A stretch of 64,000 nt of DNA from JBHGXV01 sp041920505 (GTDB taxonomy: Bacteria > Bacillota > Bacilli > Brevibacillales > Brevibacillaceae). Shown one piece after another: positions 32,740 to 40,819 of the stretch (the first letter of the stretch is position 1; every line of letters begins with the position of its first letter). The stretch spans positions 62,001 to 126,000 of the forward strand of contig JBHGXV010000039.1 of NCBI GenBank assembly GCA_041920505.1, read 5' to 3'. The position numbers were made by a program, and so were the translations under genes. Below the pieces are notes generated by a model. The model had not been told where the DNA came from. It was given only the letters and a program-made list of their open reading frames with translations, and did not search any database.

Positions 32740-33360
32740 CTATCCTTCCAACCGGCGGTTTTCAACTCCCCGAAACTCTTCCATCGTCGCTTGGCCGTCC
32801 TGGTTGATTCCTTCCGAACGGACCACTTTCCACACGGACAAAAGCAATATTTTGACATCCAGCCAAAAGGAGAGATGATCCACATACCAAACATCCATCC
32901 GGAATTTTTCCTCCCAGGAGAGCGCATTGCGCCCGTTGACCTGGGCCCATCCGGTGATGCCCGGCTTCACCTCATGGCGCCGTGCCTGCTCCGGGGTGTA
33001 CCGCGAAAGGTATTCCATCAGCAAAGGCCGGGGGCCGATCAGGCTCAAATCGCCTTTCACCACATTAAAAAGTTGCGGCAACTCATCCAGACTATACTTC
33101 CGCAGCATTTGGCCCAATGGAGTAAGCCTGCATGCGTCCGGCAGGGGCCTCCCCTGGGGGTCGCGGGCATCGGTCATGGTCCGGAACTTGTAGATGACAA
33201 ACGGTTTGCCGTGCAAGCCGGGCCGCACCTGCCGAAAAAGGACGGGACTTCCCAGACGGAGACGGACCAGCAACGCCACCAATCCCAGTACAGGGGAAAG
33301 AACCACGATCATCACACTGGCCAGCATCACATCCAGCACGGGTTTGATATGCCTGTACAT
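32740..33360 (-). CDS. pglC: Initiating sugar-phosphate transferase, PglC type
   Basis: 206-residue monotopic phosphoglycosyl transferase. One N-terminal hydrophobic re-entrant helix (KPVLDVMLASVMIVVLSPV) is followed by the catalytic domain: FRQVRPGLHGKPFVIYKFRTM, SLDELPQLFNVVKGDLSLIGPRPLL with the Asp-Glu pair, and GITGWAQVNGRN. It transfers a sugar-1-phosphate, here probably diacetylbacillosamine phosphate, from UDP to undecaprenyl phosphate, starting the lipid-linked glycan. The ATG at 33360 with AAGAGGTTGATT is preferred over the TTG at 33366. The small size without extra transmembrane helices is typical of PglC rather than WbaP/WcaJ. Confidence 0.9.
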   Translation of the reverse strand: MYRHIKPVLDVMLASVMIVVLSPVLGLVALLVRLRLGSPVLFRQVRPGLHGKPFVIYKFRTMTDARDPQGRPLPDACRLTPLGQMLRKYSLDELPQLFNVVKGDLSLIGPRPLLMEYLSRYTPEQARRHEVKPGITGWAQVNGRNALSWEEKFRMDVWYVDHLSFWLDVKILLLSVWKVVRSEGINQDGQATMEEFRGVENRRLEG

Positions 33361-33421
33361 AATCAACCTCTTCTTGACAAGATCAAATTTTTTGAATTCA
33401 CTCTTATGCTACCAGTTCCTT

Positions 33422-34669
33422 CTAACAAAATTGTCTATTTTTCGACAACATCTCCTTCAATTCGCGTTCATACTGATCGGCCAGGTTCGCTCTGGAAAAA
33501 TGGCGACTGACAAACTGATACCCATTTTGCCCCATCGCTTCGCGCAATGCGGGGTTACGGTACAAATCCAGCAATCGCCGGCGAAAATCCTCGGGATCAT
33601 CCGGATCCACATACCAGCCTGCTTCGCAAGATTCCACCAGATCTCGGGCCACTCCATCAATGCCAAGCAGGATCGGTTTGGCACACGACATGTAATCAAA
33701 CACCTTGTTCGGGTAGACGGTTTTAAACGTTTCCGCCTTTTTCAGCACGGCGACGCAAACATCGGAAGCACGGCAAAAATCGGGGATGGTTCGTTTGGGT
33801 TGCGAGGGCAGAAACTTGACGTTGGTCAATCCCGTTTGCTTCGCGTACGCTTCCAGCTTCGGCTTCTCCATCCCGTCGCCGATCAGCAGGAACACCACAT
33901 CGTCAAGGTCACGGCATGCTTCGGCCGCATGCAGCAAGGACCACAAACCGTTCGCCACGCCGTGCGCGCCCATGTAGGTCACCACAAACTTGTCCTGAAG
34001 ACCGTACGTTTCACGCACCCAGTTGTCACGCTCACCCGGCTGAAACAGATCCAGGTCGGCTCCGTTGGGGATCAGCCTGATCTTCTCTGCGGGAACCCCC
34101 TTTCGCTGGATCAACACCTCCCGAAACGCAGGGGTCAGCACATTGACCAGTCGGGCTACCCGGTAGCAGCTTCGTTCCAGCGCATAGGCCAGCCGGATCA
34201 AAAGCGGGTTGGTCACCACCCCGGCGTCGATGGCTGATTCCGGCCACAGGTCCCTTACCTCGAATACCATCGGAATCCGTCTCAACCGGGAGACGAGGAT
34301 CCCCGTCAGCCCCACAAACAGCGGCGGCGAGGTGACGACCATCACATCGTGTTTTCCCGCATGAATCAAAGCGGCCCACAAGGAGGACAACACAAACGAG
34401 AGATAGCCCCACAAACGTCCGAAAAAATGTTTGTTGTACTCCTCGGACACATAGCAACGGTAGACTGTGACCAGCGGATGAGGCCGTTCCTTGACGATCC
34501 ATTTTCCCTTGTATCGCGGATCTTTTTGCCCGGTGGCATAATGGACGGTTCCCGCAATCACCGTTACCTCATGTCCGAGGCTGGTCCAATGCTTGACAAA
34601 CTGGTTGAAGCGGGAGCCGCCCGGATCGTTTTCTCCCAAAAAATATTGATGTATGAGCAGAATCTTCAT
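33422..34669 (-). CDS. GT4 family glycosyltransferase (WbuB-like)
   Basis: 415-residue retaining GT-B glycosyltransferase. The N-terminal half starts KILLIHQYFLGENDPGGSR and contains PMVFEVRDLWPESAID, the WbuB-type signature. The donor-binding half has FVVTYMGAHGVANGLWSLL, LLIGDGMEKPKL and the EX7E-like region YPNKVFDYMSCAKPILLGIDG. In WbuB-like families the sugar added is often an N-acetylated deoxy-aminosugar next to the lipid-linked first sugar. Here it probably extends the PglC product; the actual sugar is unknown. The ATG at 34669 is preceded by GGAGTGATCC. Confidence 0.86.
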   Translation of the reverse strand: MKILLIHQYFLGENDPGGSRFNQFVKHWTSLGHEVTVIAGTVHYATGQKDPRYKGKWIVKERPHPLVTVYRCYVSEEYNKHFFGRLWGYLSFVLSSLWAALIHAGKHDVMVVTSPPLFVGLTGILVSRLRRIPMVFEVRDLWPESAIDAGVVTNPLLIRLAYALERSCYRVARLVNVLTPAFREVLIQRKGVPAEKIRLIPNGADLDLFQPGERDNWVRETYGLQDKFVVTYMGAHGVANGLWSLLHAAEACRDLDDVVFLLIGDGMEKPKLEAYAKQTGLTNVKFLPSQPKRTIPDFCRASDVCVAVLKKAETFKTVYPNKVFDYMSCAKPILLGIDGVARDLVESCEAGWYVDPDDPEDFRRRLLDLYRNPALREAMGQNGYQFVSRHFSRANLADQYERELKEMLSKNRQFC

Positions 34670-34678
34670 CTGAATGGA

Positions 34679-36841
34679 TCACTCCGCTCCCCAGGTTTCC
34701 AACGACAAAATACGCTCCTGACCGATCTCGTTCAAACGCCACTTCCTGCCGTTGATCGTCAGGCCCCGCTCTGTTGGCAGGTACACGACATCCTGTTTTT
34801 GATCGCATGGCGCCAGAACTGTCACCATCCTCACCGGACCCTTACTTTCTGCCTGTCGAATCCATTGCGGCGCGGGCACCTTTTCGCCGTAATAGAGGGA
34901 TTTCCACCCTGCCACAAAACCGATCGCTTCCTGCTCGAACCCGTAATAAAGCCGGATGTCTGACGGCAGACAATCCAGCGCGCGGAGGCGAAACCCGCCA
35001 ACGGGAGTCATGGCAACCGCGCTTCGCGATGGTTCATCCCACACCACCTGATCGACGCCCCACAACCACTGTTGCGTCAGGCGAAACGGTGTTCCCGCCG
35101 GTCCAAATACGTCGTCGATGATCACCCAGATTCCCTGATCCCGAAGCACGCCCCGGCGATGGATATACGGAAGGTAGCCGTCATGTTCGCCTTCCATGTA
35201 GGAAAAGGATGGTTCCGCTCGAAACGCGAGTAGCCGGGAGCGGGTCCAGTCCAACCAGAGAAATCGGCCGCCTTTTTTCATCTGGTCCGCCCCGTTCACC
35301 ATCACCGTGTTGTGGGAAGCGGTCCCCTGAAAATACTTCATCCAGGGAGCCGGCGCGTTGTAGGAGTATGTTCCGGCATCGCAGAGCAGGTTGATGCCGT
35401 TTGACCAGATATCCAGATGCAACATATCCGCCTGGTGGGGGCGGTCGCGATAGGTGGCGCATCGCATCAGGGCGAAGTCGTCCCCGTCCCGGATGACGTA
35501 GTATCCACCTGTATCAAACCGCTGACTTTTCCGCAGGATCAGCGCCGTATCCCTTTTTTGGATCGCGTCGGGACCGCACACCCAGAACAGGTGTTCATCG
35601 TGCTTTCCGGACGGATACAATTTCTTGCCGGTCAGTTGGACGTACAAGGTTTGCAACGTCGGGCGGTAATCCAGGTAATCACTGCTGGACAAGGGATGGA
35701 TCAGCGCCCCGTCGTTCATGCCATAGTTGGGAAGCTGGCCGGTCATCTGATCCTGGCAATGATACAGAAACAGGATGCTATCGTGCAGGCGTTTGTGCAG
35801 CGCAGGTGAAAACGGGTCGTCGGCCAACTCAGAGAGACGCAGACACCAGGAATACACCTGCAGCACCAGCCGCTGATAGTTCATGGAATGTTGCAGATAC
35901 GAACCATCCGCATAGATTTGGCGGAGTCCCTCCTGCTCCAGATATCGCTTCCCTTTTTTCCTAAGCCGCGCGGCGTGGCGCCAAAACGGGAACAAGATCC
36001 CCACCGTGTACATCCCGGCCGCCTCGGTGATGGCGTGATTGTTTCGCACCGCCTTTAAGGCAAACGAATAATGTTTCTCCACATGGATTGCGTGCACATA
36101 TACCTGCTTGATCAGGCGAAAGATCCGTTCATCGGTCGAACAGGGAAGGTCGGCAAACGCGTACAAGCCGAACACCCACGCCATCAGGCGGATGGACATC
36201 TCCTGACCGCATTTCCAGTTGACGCCCAGCTCCGCAGGATTTTGTCGTTCCCACGACTCGAACAGTCTCCAGAACGCCTCCCCGTAACGCTCGTCGCCCG
36301 TCGAAGCATACGCGCGAACCAGCAGATAGACAAAGGAAAACCGGGATAATTCCCACACGTACTTGATATCGCCCCATTCGAGGGACAAATCGGGAAGTTT
36401 GGACCAGTGAAGCGAATCGGGAAAATTTCGTCCATTTGCCGGATTCCAATGCCAGTTGACCGGTTGATGCCGGACCGTCCAGCGGCTGAAATACAGAAAC
36501 GTCCCTTCCAACACTTGATTCGCCCGGAAAATCACCTCATCATGCGCCTCACCTCGGATCGTTTCCAGCAATGCCCGATGTACCGGCAAGGTTTTCCCGT
36601 CAAAAAAGAAGCGGGGGCGTCTGTTTCGAAACATGTCGGCAAATTGACCGATTGAATGGCAGGGTTCCACCATTTGGCGCAAACAGGCTTCGGCTGACAG
36701 CATGACGGGCGGAAAAGCGCGTTCCAGCCAACCCGCCTTCTTTTTCAGCTCATAGCCAAACCGGTACCAAGCCCACCCCCATCCCATCTGTTTGAGCAGA
36801 CGAAAGGCCTCTGAAACGGTTGGCCCCTTTTGTTTTGACAT
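34679..36841 (-). CDS. Heparinase II/III-family polysaccharide lyase-like protein
   Basis: 720 residues. The N-terminal half is helical, matching the alpha-toroid domain of this family (HWSKLPDLSLEWGDIKYVWELSRFS region at about 140-165). The central conserved part includes KAVRNNHAITEAAGMYTVG, with the catalytic Asn-His area, and a Tyr-rich segment. The C-terminal half is beta-sandwich (LLCDAGTYSYN, FQGTASHNTVMVNG, WVIIDDVFGPAG), typical of the PF07940 domain. No signal peptide was seen at the N-terminus (MSKQKGPTVSEAFRLLKQMG), so it appears cytoplasmic or exported by an unknown route. Such genes occur inside Wzx/Wzy-type polysaccharide clusters, where they may trim, release or modify uronic-acid-containing chains. 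The ATG follows CGGGAGTGGATCAGA. Confidence 0.82.
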   Translation of the reverse strand: MSKQKGPTVSEAFRLLKQMGWGWAWYRFGYELKKKAGWLERAFPPVMLSAEACLRQMVEPCHSIGQFADMFRNRRPRFFFDGKTLPVHRALLETIRGEAHDEVIFRANQVLEGTFLYFSRWTVRHQPVNWHWNPANGRNFPDSLHWSKLPDLSLEWGDIKYVWELSRFSFVYLLVRAYASTGDERYGEAFWRLFESWERQNPAELGVNWKCGQEMSIRLMAWVFGLYAFADLPCSTDERIFRLIKQVYVHAIHVEKHYSFALKAVRNNHAITEAAGMYTVGILFPFWRHAARLRKKGKRYLEQEGLRQIYADGSYLQHSMNYQRLVLQVYSWCLRLSELADDPFSPALHKRLHDSILFLYHCQDQMTGQLPNYGMNDGALIHPLSSSDYLDYRPTLQTLYVQLTGKKLYPSGKHDEHLFWVCGPDAIQKRDTALILRKSQRFDTGGYYVIRDGDDFALMRCATYRDRPHQADMLHLDIWSNGINLLCDAGTYSYNAPAPWMKYFQGTASHNTVMVNGADQMKKGGRFLWLDWTRSRLLAFRAEPSFSYMEGEHDGYLPYIHRRGVLRDQGIWVIIDDVFGPAGTPFRLTQQWLWGVDQVVWDEPSRSAVAMTPVGGFRLRALDCLPSDIRLYYGFEQEAIGFVAGWKSLYYGEKVPAPQWIRQAESKGPVRMVTVLAPCDQKQDVVYLPTERGLTINGRKWRLNEIGQERILSLETWGAE

Positions 36842-36869
36842 TCTGATCCACTCCCGCCGACTTCGTGTC

Positions 36870-37994
36870 CTACATGCCGAGATGGTTGCTGATCAGTTCC
36901 CGATGATCGTCCAATCCGATCACGTCCGTCTCCGGGATCTGGCAGCAACGCTCATACGCCGCTTCATAAGTTTCCGGCGTCAATTCGCTCCAAAAGCGGA
37001 ACACATCTTCCCGCGAATCGAAATCCACCACCCAACCGCAACCTTTTTCCCGGATGAGAGGTGCCATCGCGCTGTGCACGTGGACGACGACCGGAACCTG
37101 GTAGTAGAGAGATTCGTACCACCGGTTGGGCATCGCCCAGCGGCCGTTCACCGTGTTTTCGCCCATGTTGCCGATCCAGCACACGTCAATTCGCCCGTAC
37201 ATGTCGGCCAAATCGTCAGGCGAAACATACTCCCCTTCATACCGAAGATTCTCCAGTTCCTCCACCCGTTCCACGAATTGGTGAAGCGACATCTGGTAGC
37301 CCCGGATATATACCTCGATATTGCCCGGTTCCTGTTTGGCCAGTTCATACAGGCGTTCCCACGACCTGTTACACCGCAGCACGCCAAACAATCCGATCAC
37401 CAACGGGCGGCTTTTGTCCCAGCGCTGTTTCTTCAGGCGCGGGGGAACCGGAGGATACAGCTTGTTTTCCAGCACAAACACGTTTTCGCGGGCAATCCCC
37501 TGGATGCGGATCAAATACTCATCCCGAAATGCCAACGAGGTGACCACAACCCGCTTTACTCCGCGCAACAGCAGCCGTTCCATCCATCGAGCCAGCTTGC
37601 CGACGATACCTTCACGGACCATCAGGGAGCGAATATCGCCCAATTCGTACACGACGGGTACGGACAAGCCCAACAGGAAGGTGGCGGCCATCGCGAGGAG
37701 CGCCATGTCCGTGCCAAACGCATACAGGCACGATGCCTGCCGCAAAACATCCCGATGGGCGGTCAACACCCGGATCGCCCGCGCCAGTTTCCACAATCGG
37801 CTCAAATATCGCCCATGTTCCAACGATCCCAGCGAAACATAGGAAACGCCCGGTTTGCCCTTGAAATAAGGCCGGTCAAAACTGAACAGGCGGGCGGTGT
37901 AGCCGCAATCGGCAAAAGCTTGGATTCGTTTATGATACCGTGGTTGCGATGAGACTGGCAGCAAAAAGACGATCTGCCCGCTTACAGATCCCAT
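36870..37994 (-). CDS. GT4-like glycosyltransferase
   Basis: 374-residue GT-B-type glycosyltransferase, less conserved than its neighbour. It starts IVFLLPVSSQPRYHKRIQAF. The middle has ELGDIRSLMVREGIVGKLARWMERLLLRGV and the donor half has RPLVIGLFGVLRCNRSWERL, DLADMYGRIDVCWIGN and MPNRWYESLYYQVPVVVH, where the conserved Glu lies. The ATG at 37994 behind AGGAGGGAATGAA was chosen over a longer upstream frame. It probably adds the third sugar of the repeat unit; the donor and linkage are unknown. Confidence 0.78.
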   Translation of the reverse strand: MGSVSGQIVFLLPVSSQPRYHKRIQAFADCGYTARLFSFDRPYFKGKPGVSYVSLGSLEHGRYLSRLWKLARAIRVLTAHRDVLRQASCLYAFGTDMALLAMAATFLLGLSVPVVYELGDIRSLMVREGIVGKLARWMERLLLRGVKRVVVTSLAFRDEYLIRIQGIARENVFVLENKLYPPVPPRLKKQRWDKSRPLVIGLFGVLRCNRSWERLYELAKQEPGNIEVYIRGYQMSLHQFVERVEELENLRYEGEYVSPDDLADMYGRIDVCWIGNMGENTVNGRWAMPNRWYESLYYQVPVVVHVHSAMAPLIREKGCGWVVDFDSREDVFRFWSELTPETYEAAYERCCQIPETDVIGLDDHRELISNHLGM

Positions 37995-38071
37995 TTCATT
38001 CCCTCCTGACTCCTGTTCCTCCGTGAGGTTCCCGGCGGTGTTCACAAACGCCACGCCGCCATTGGCCGCCC

Positions 38072-39505
38072 CTACATCGTTTTTCGCTTCCCGACTATTC
38101 GGATGACCGCTTTGCTTCTGAGTGCCGGGTCACCCATCAACGCAAACGCGTAGTATGCCAGCATCAAGAAAAGGGATAGCGAGAGAACCAGCTTGTCTCC
38201 CGCTCGTTCCCCGATCCAAGGAAGCACGGTAAACGGGACGGCTGCCAACAGACACCGAAACGTCATCCTCAGTACCTGTCCAACGTGAACCTTGGCCCAT
38301 TCCATCAACCATTTCCCCTGCAACAGGTAGGCCAGGGAACTGGTGAAAGAGAACATTCCCAATGCGATCGTCGCGTTCCCCATCCATCCGCCGATGCACA
38401 AACTGGCCGCCCGCACGATGAGAATGGCAATTTCAACATGAAGCATCAGCCGTTGTTTTCCAAACAAGTGGAAAAGCAAGGAAAGAGGCGACACGAGAAA
38501 TACCAGCCAGAGCCAAGGGGTGAGGATGCGTACAAAAACTCCCGCTTCTCTCCATTCATCCCCAAAAACAGCAGAGAAAAGAGAGTCACCCGCCGCTATC
38601 AACAAAACGGCTGGCCCCAGACTGACCGCGATCAGATACCGAAACGCCGTCTCCACCGTGTTGCCGATCGCGGCTCCCTCCTGCATCAGCCGGTTGCAAT
38701 GCTGGTAAATCACCTGGGATATCGCCTGGCTGCAGATTCCGATCGGTACCGCCAGCACACGTTGTCCGAGCGCGTACAACCCGACGATCCCTTTGGAAAA
38801 AAACAGCGCAAGCAAAAAGACAGGCAACTGCATGGACAAGGTATTGAGCAAGGCGGCTGGCGCGGCATACCGCAAGCAGTCCATATGCTCGACCAACTGC
38901 TTTTTCATACCGGATACGCTGGGCTTCCAACCGGTCTTTCTCCCCCGGAAAGGAGTCAACAGGATCAGAACCGCAGCCAAATGTCCCGCCACATACCCGG
39001 TGATGAGCGTATCGGTCTGAGGCCAAAGCCAATACCCCACTCCCAGTTGCACGGCAAGCGTGACGGCCGCTTTGGCGATCCGGGAACGCGCAATGGCGGA
39101 GTAATGGGACCAGCGCGTGGCCCAGAACGAAAACAGGTTCATGCTTCCCATCAACAGGGCGGTCAATAAAATCAGCACAAAATCGAAAAAGGAACCATCA
39201 TCGCCGCGCATGAACAGCCACACGGCGCCGCTGATCAGGATGGTTGCCCCCCCTCCAAGCATCAAGGCGCCCGCAAGAAGGTGCAACGCGTCCTTGTCTT
39301 CTGCAGGAATGACGAGGGAGCGTTCATAACGCAGGCAGGCCACAATCGAAAGGACACCCGTGATCGACACAAACAATTGATACGTCCCAATCTCGTCCGG
39401 AGAAAAGATACGGGACAGCATCGGTGCTGCCAATACGAGCAACGCCTGAGAAAAGGCAGTGGATGAGAGCATTTTCCAAATGGACGATAGCAGTCCCGGT
39501 TTCAT
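38072..39505 (-). CDS. Wzx-type lipid-linked oligosaccharide flippase
   Basis: 477-residue membrane protein with about 12-14 hydrophobic segments, of the MATE/MVF-like polysaccharide export superfamily. It begins SIWKMLSSTAFSQALLVLAAPMLSRIFSPDEIG, the usual Wzx start, and contains LLNTLSMQLPVFLLALFFSKGIVGLYALGQRVL. It should flip the undecaprenyl-linked repeat unit to the outer face. The ATG at 39505 overlaps the wzy stop (ATGA), giving translational coupling. The longer in-frame extension was rejected. Confidence 0.88.
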   Translation of the reverse strand: MKPGLLSSIWKMLSSTAFSQALLVLAAPMLSRIFSPDEIGTYQLFVSITGVLSIVACLRYERSLVIPAEDKDALHLLAGALMLGGGATILISGAVWLFMRGDDGSFFDFVLILLTALLMGSMNLFSFWATRWSHYSAIARSRIAKAAVTLAVQLGVGYWLWPQTDTLITGYVAGHLAAVLILLTPFRGRKTGWKPSVSGMKKQLVEHMDCLRYAAPAALLNTLSMQLPVFLLALFFSKGIVGLYALGQRVLAVPIGICSQAISQVIYQHCNRLMQEGAAIGNTVETAFRYLIAVSLGPAVLLIAAGDSLFSAVFGDEWREAGVFVRILTPWLWLVFLVSPLSLLFHLFGKQRLMLHVEIAILIVRAASLCIGGWMGNATIALGMFSFTSSLAYLLQGKWLMEWAKVHVGQVLRMTFRCLLAAVPFTVLPWIGERAGDKLVLSLSLFLMLAYYAFALMGDPALRSKAVIRIVGKRKTM

Positions 39506-40794
39506 GACGACGAAATTCCCCCGCTTTCCGGGTGCGTGGTCAGGTACGCGACCGTCCCCGCCGCCACCCACCACACTGCGCAATTCTGGAAGGTTCCCAG
39601 CAAGACGTTGGGCTCAAACTGGGAAATGATAAACCCGTTGGCCAGCACAAAAAACAGCATAACGGAGATCAGTCTGGGCTTCAGGCTCCCGCTTGACCTG
39701 TGACGACGAATAAACACGTATCCCCTGATCAACAAAGAACCGACAAACAAGCCGAACGCGAGGGGCAACCACACCCCCGCCTCCGCCGCCATGCGCAGCC
39801 AGACGTTGTGAATGTCTCTCCCCCAGCCAAATACATCTTGCAGAATCGATTCGATGGTGCCAAATCCATATCCGGTCAAGGGGCGATCCCCGATCAATTG
39901 GAGTGCCAGTACATATTGATCCAGACGACCGGATGAGAAATCGGCCAGCGTATCGAAATCCATGCCGCGATCAAGCCGGTTAAAACGAAAATGTTCAAAC
40001 AAAAAGTCAGCCATGGTCACAAGACCGATGACGGTGACCGCCAAACAAGCCAGAGCCAAACGGATATTCAGAAAAAACAGGATGGAAAACAAACTCACAA
40101 GGGAAGTGAGCAACCCCGTCCGCCCCCCGGAAGCGATTTGCGAACCGATGATGGGCAGGACTCCCAGAACGGAATAGAGGTACCGTAAACGGGACGCGTG
40201 CTTTCTTAGAAACATCACAACAAACAGAATCGGAGAGAAGAAGGCCACGCCGTTTGACCATCCGGTTCTTGCCGAACCAAATCCGCCCATCCAGAGAGGT
40301 TTGGTAACAAAAACGGATGGGGATTGCCAGTTCGGAAAGCCCAAAAACCAGTTGGTCACCGTCAACAGGCACCATCCGGCAATTATCCAGGCAGACAAGG
40401 TCAAAACCCGAACCACATCCCCGTTTTTGGCCATAAACTGATAAATGGTCCACAGCATGATAAAACCGAGAAACACGTCGACGAACCGTTTGATCGCCTC
40501 GCCGGTATCCGCCTGAAAAAACCCGGGTGAGGCGGACACGATGATGACGATGGGCCCGAGCAACCCGCACAATCCGAGTGGAAGATTGATCCCCCCGGAC
40601 AGCATGGCATTGCTCCAGATACAAAACAGGGCCGCACCGATGATTAGATACTTGACCGCCCCCAGAACAGCGGGGCTGATGCCCGGAAGCCAGTACACCG
40701 GAGAAATTCCGATGTAGACAGCCAGCAGATAGCCGCCCAGCCTGTTCATGCCAAATCTCGTCTCGTCCGTTCGGACAGGGTACACTTCCGCCAT
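39502..40794 (-). CDS. Wzy-type polymerase / O-antigen ligase family protein
   Basis: 430 residues, with about ten to twelve hydrophobic segments. A large outer loop contains SGRLDQYVLALQLIGDRPLTGYGFG and DIHNVWLRMAAEAG, the PF04932 signature with the conserved Arg and His. The family includes Wzy polymerases, O-antigen ligases and PglL-type protein O-oligosaccharyltransferases, which cannot be separated reliably by sequence. Next to wzx and a chain-length regulator, polymerase is most likely. The ATG at 40794 was chosen because GGAGG lies 6 bases ahead; an ATG at 40809 is less well placed. Confidence 0.82.
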   Translation of the reverse strand: MAEVYPVRTDETRFGMNRLGGYLLAVYIGISPVYWLPGISPAVLGAVKYLIIGAALFCIWSNAMLSGGINLPLGLCGLLGPIVIIVSASPGFFQADTGEAIKRFVDVFLGFIMLWTIYQFMAKNGDVVRVLTLSAWIIAGWCLLTVTNWFLGFPNWQSPSVFVTKPLWMGGFGSARTGWSNGVAFFSPILFVVMFLRKHASRLRYLYSVLGVLPIIGSQIASGGRTGLLTSLVSLFSILFFLNIRLALACLAVTVIGLVTMADFLFEHFRFNRLDRGMDFDTLADFSSGRLDQYVLALQLIGDRPLTGYGFGTIESILQDVFGWGRDIHNVWLRMAAEAGVWLPLAFGLFVGSLLIRGYVFIRRHRSSGSLKPRLISVMLFFVLANGFIISQFEPNVLLGTFQNCAVWWVAAGTVAYLTTHPESGGISSS

Positions 40795-40819
40795 GGCCAT
40801 CCTCCACATCCACCCAGGA

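Noticed and set aside
39502..39583. Longer N-terminus for the flippase
   Set aside because: The extension overlaps the polymerase gene out of frame; the ATGA overlap at 39502-39505 is a normal coupled start.
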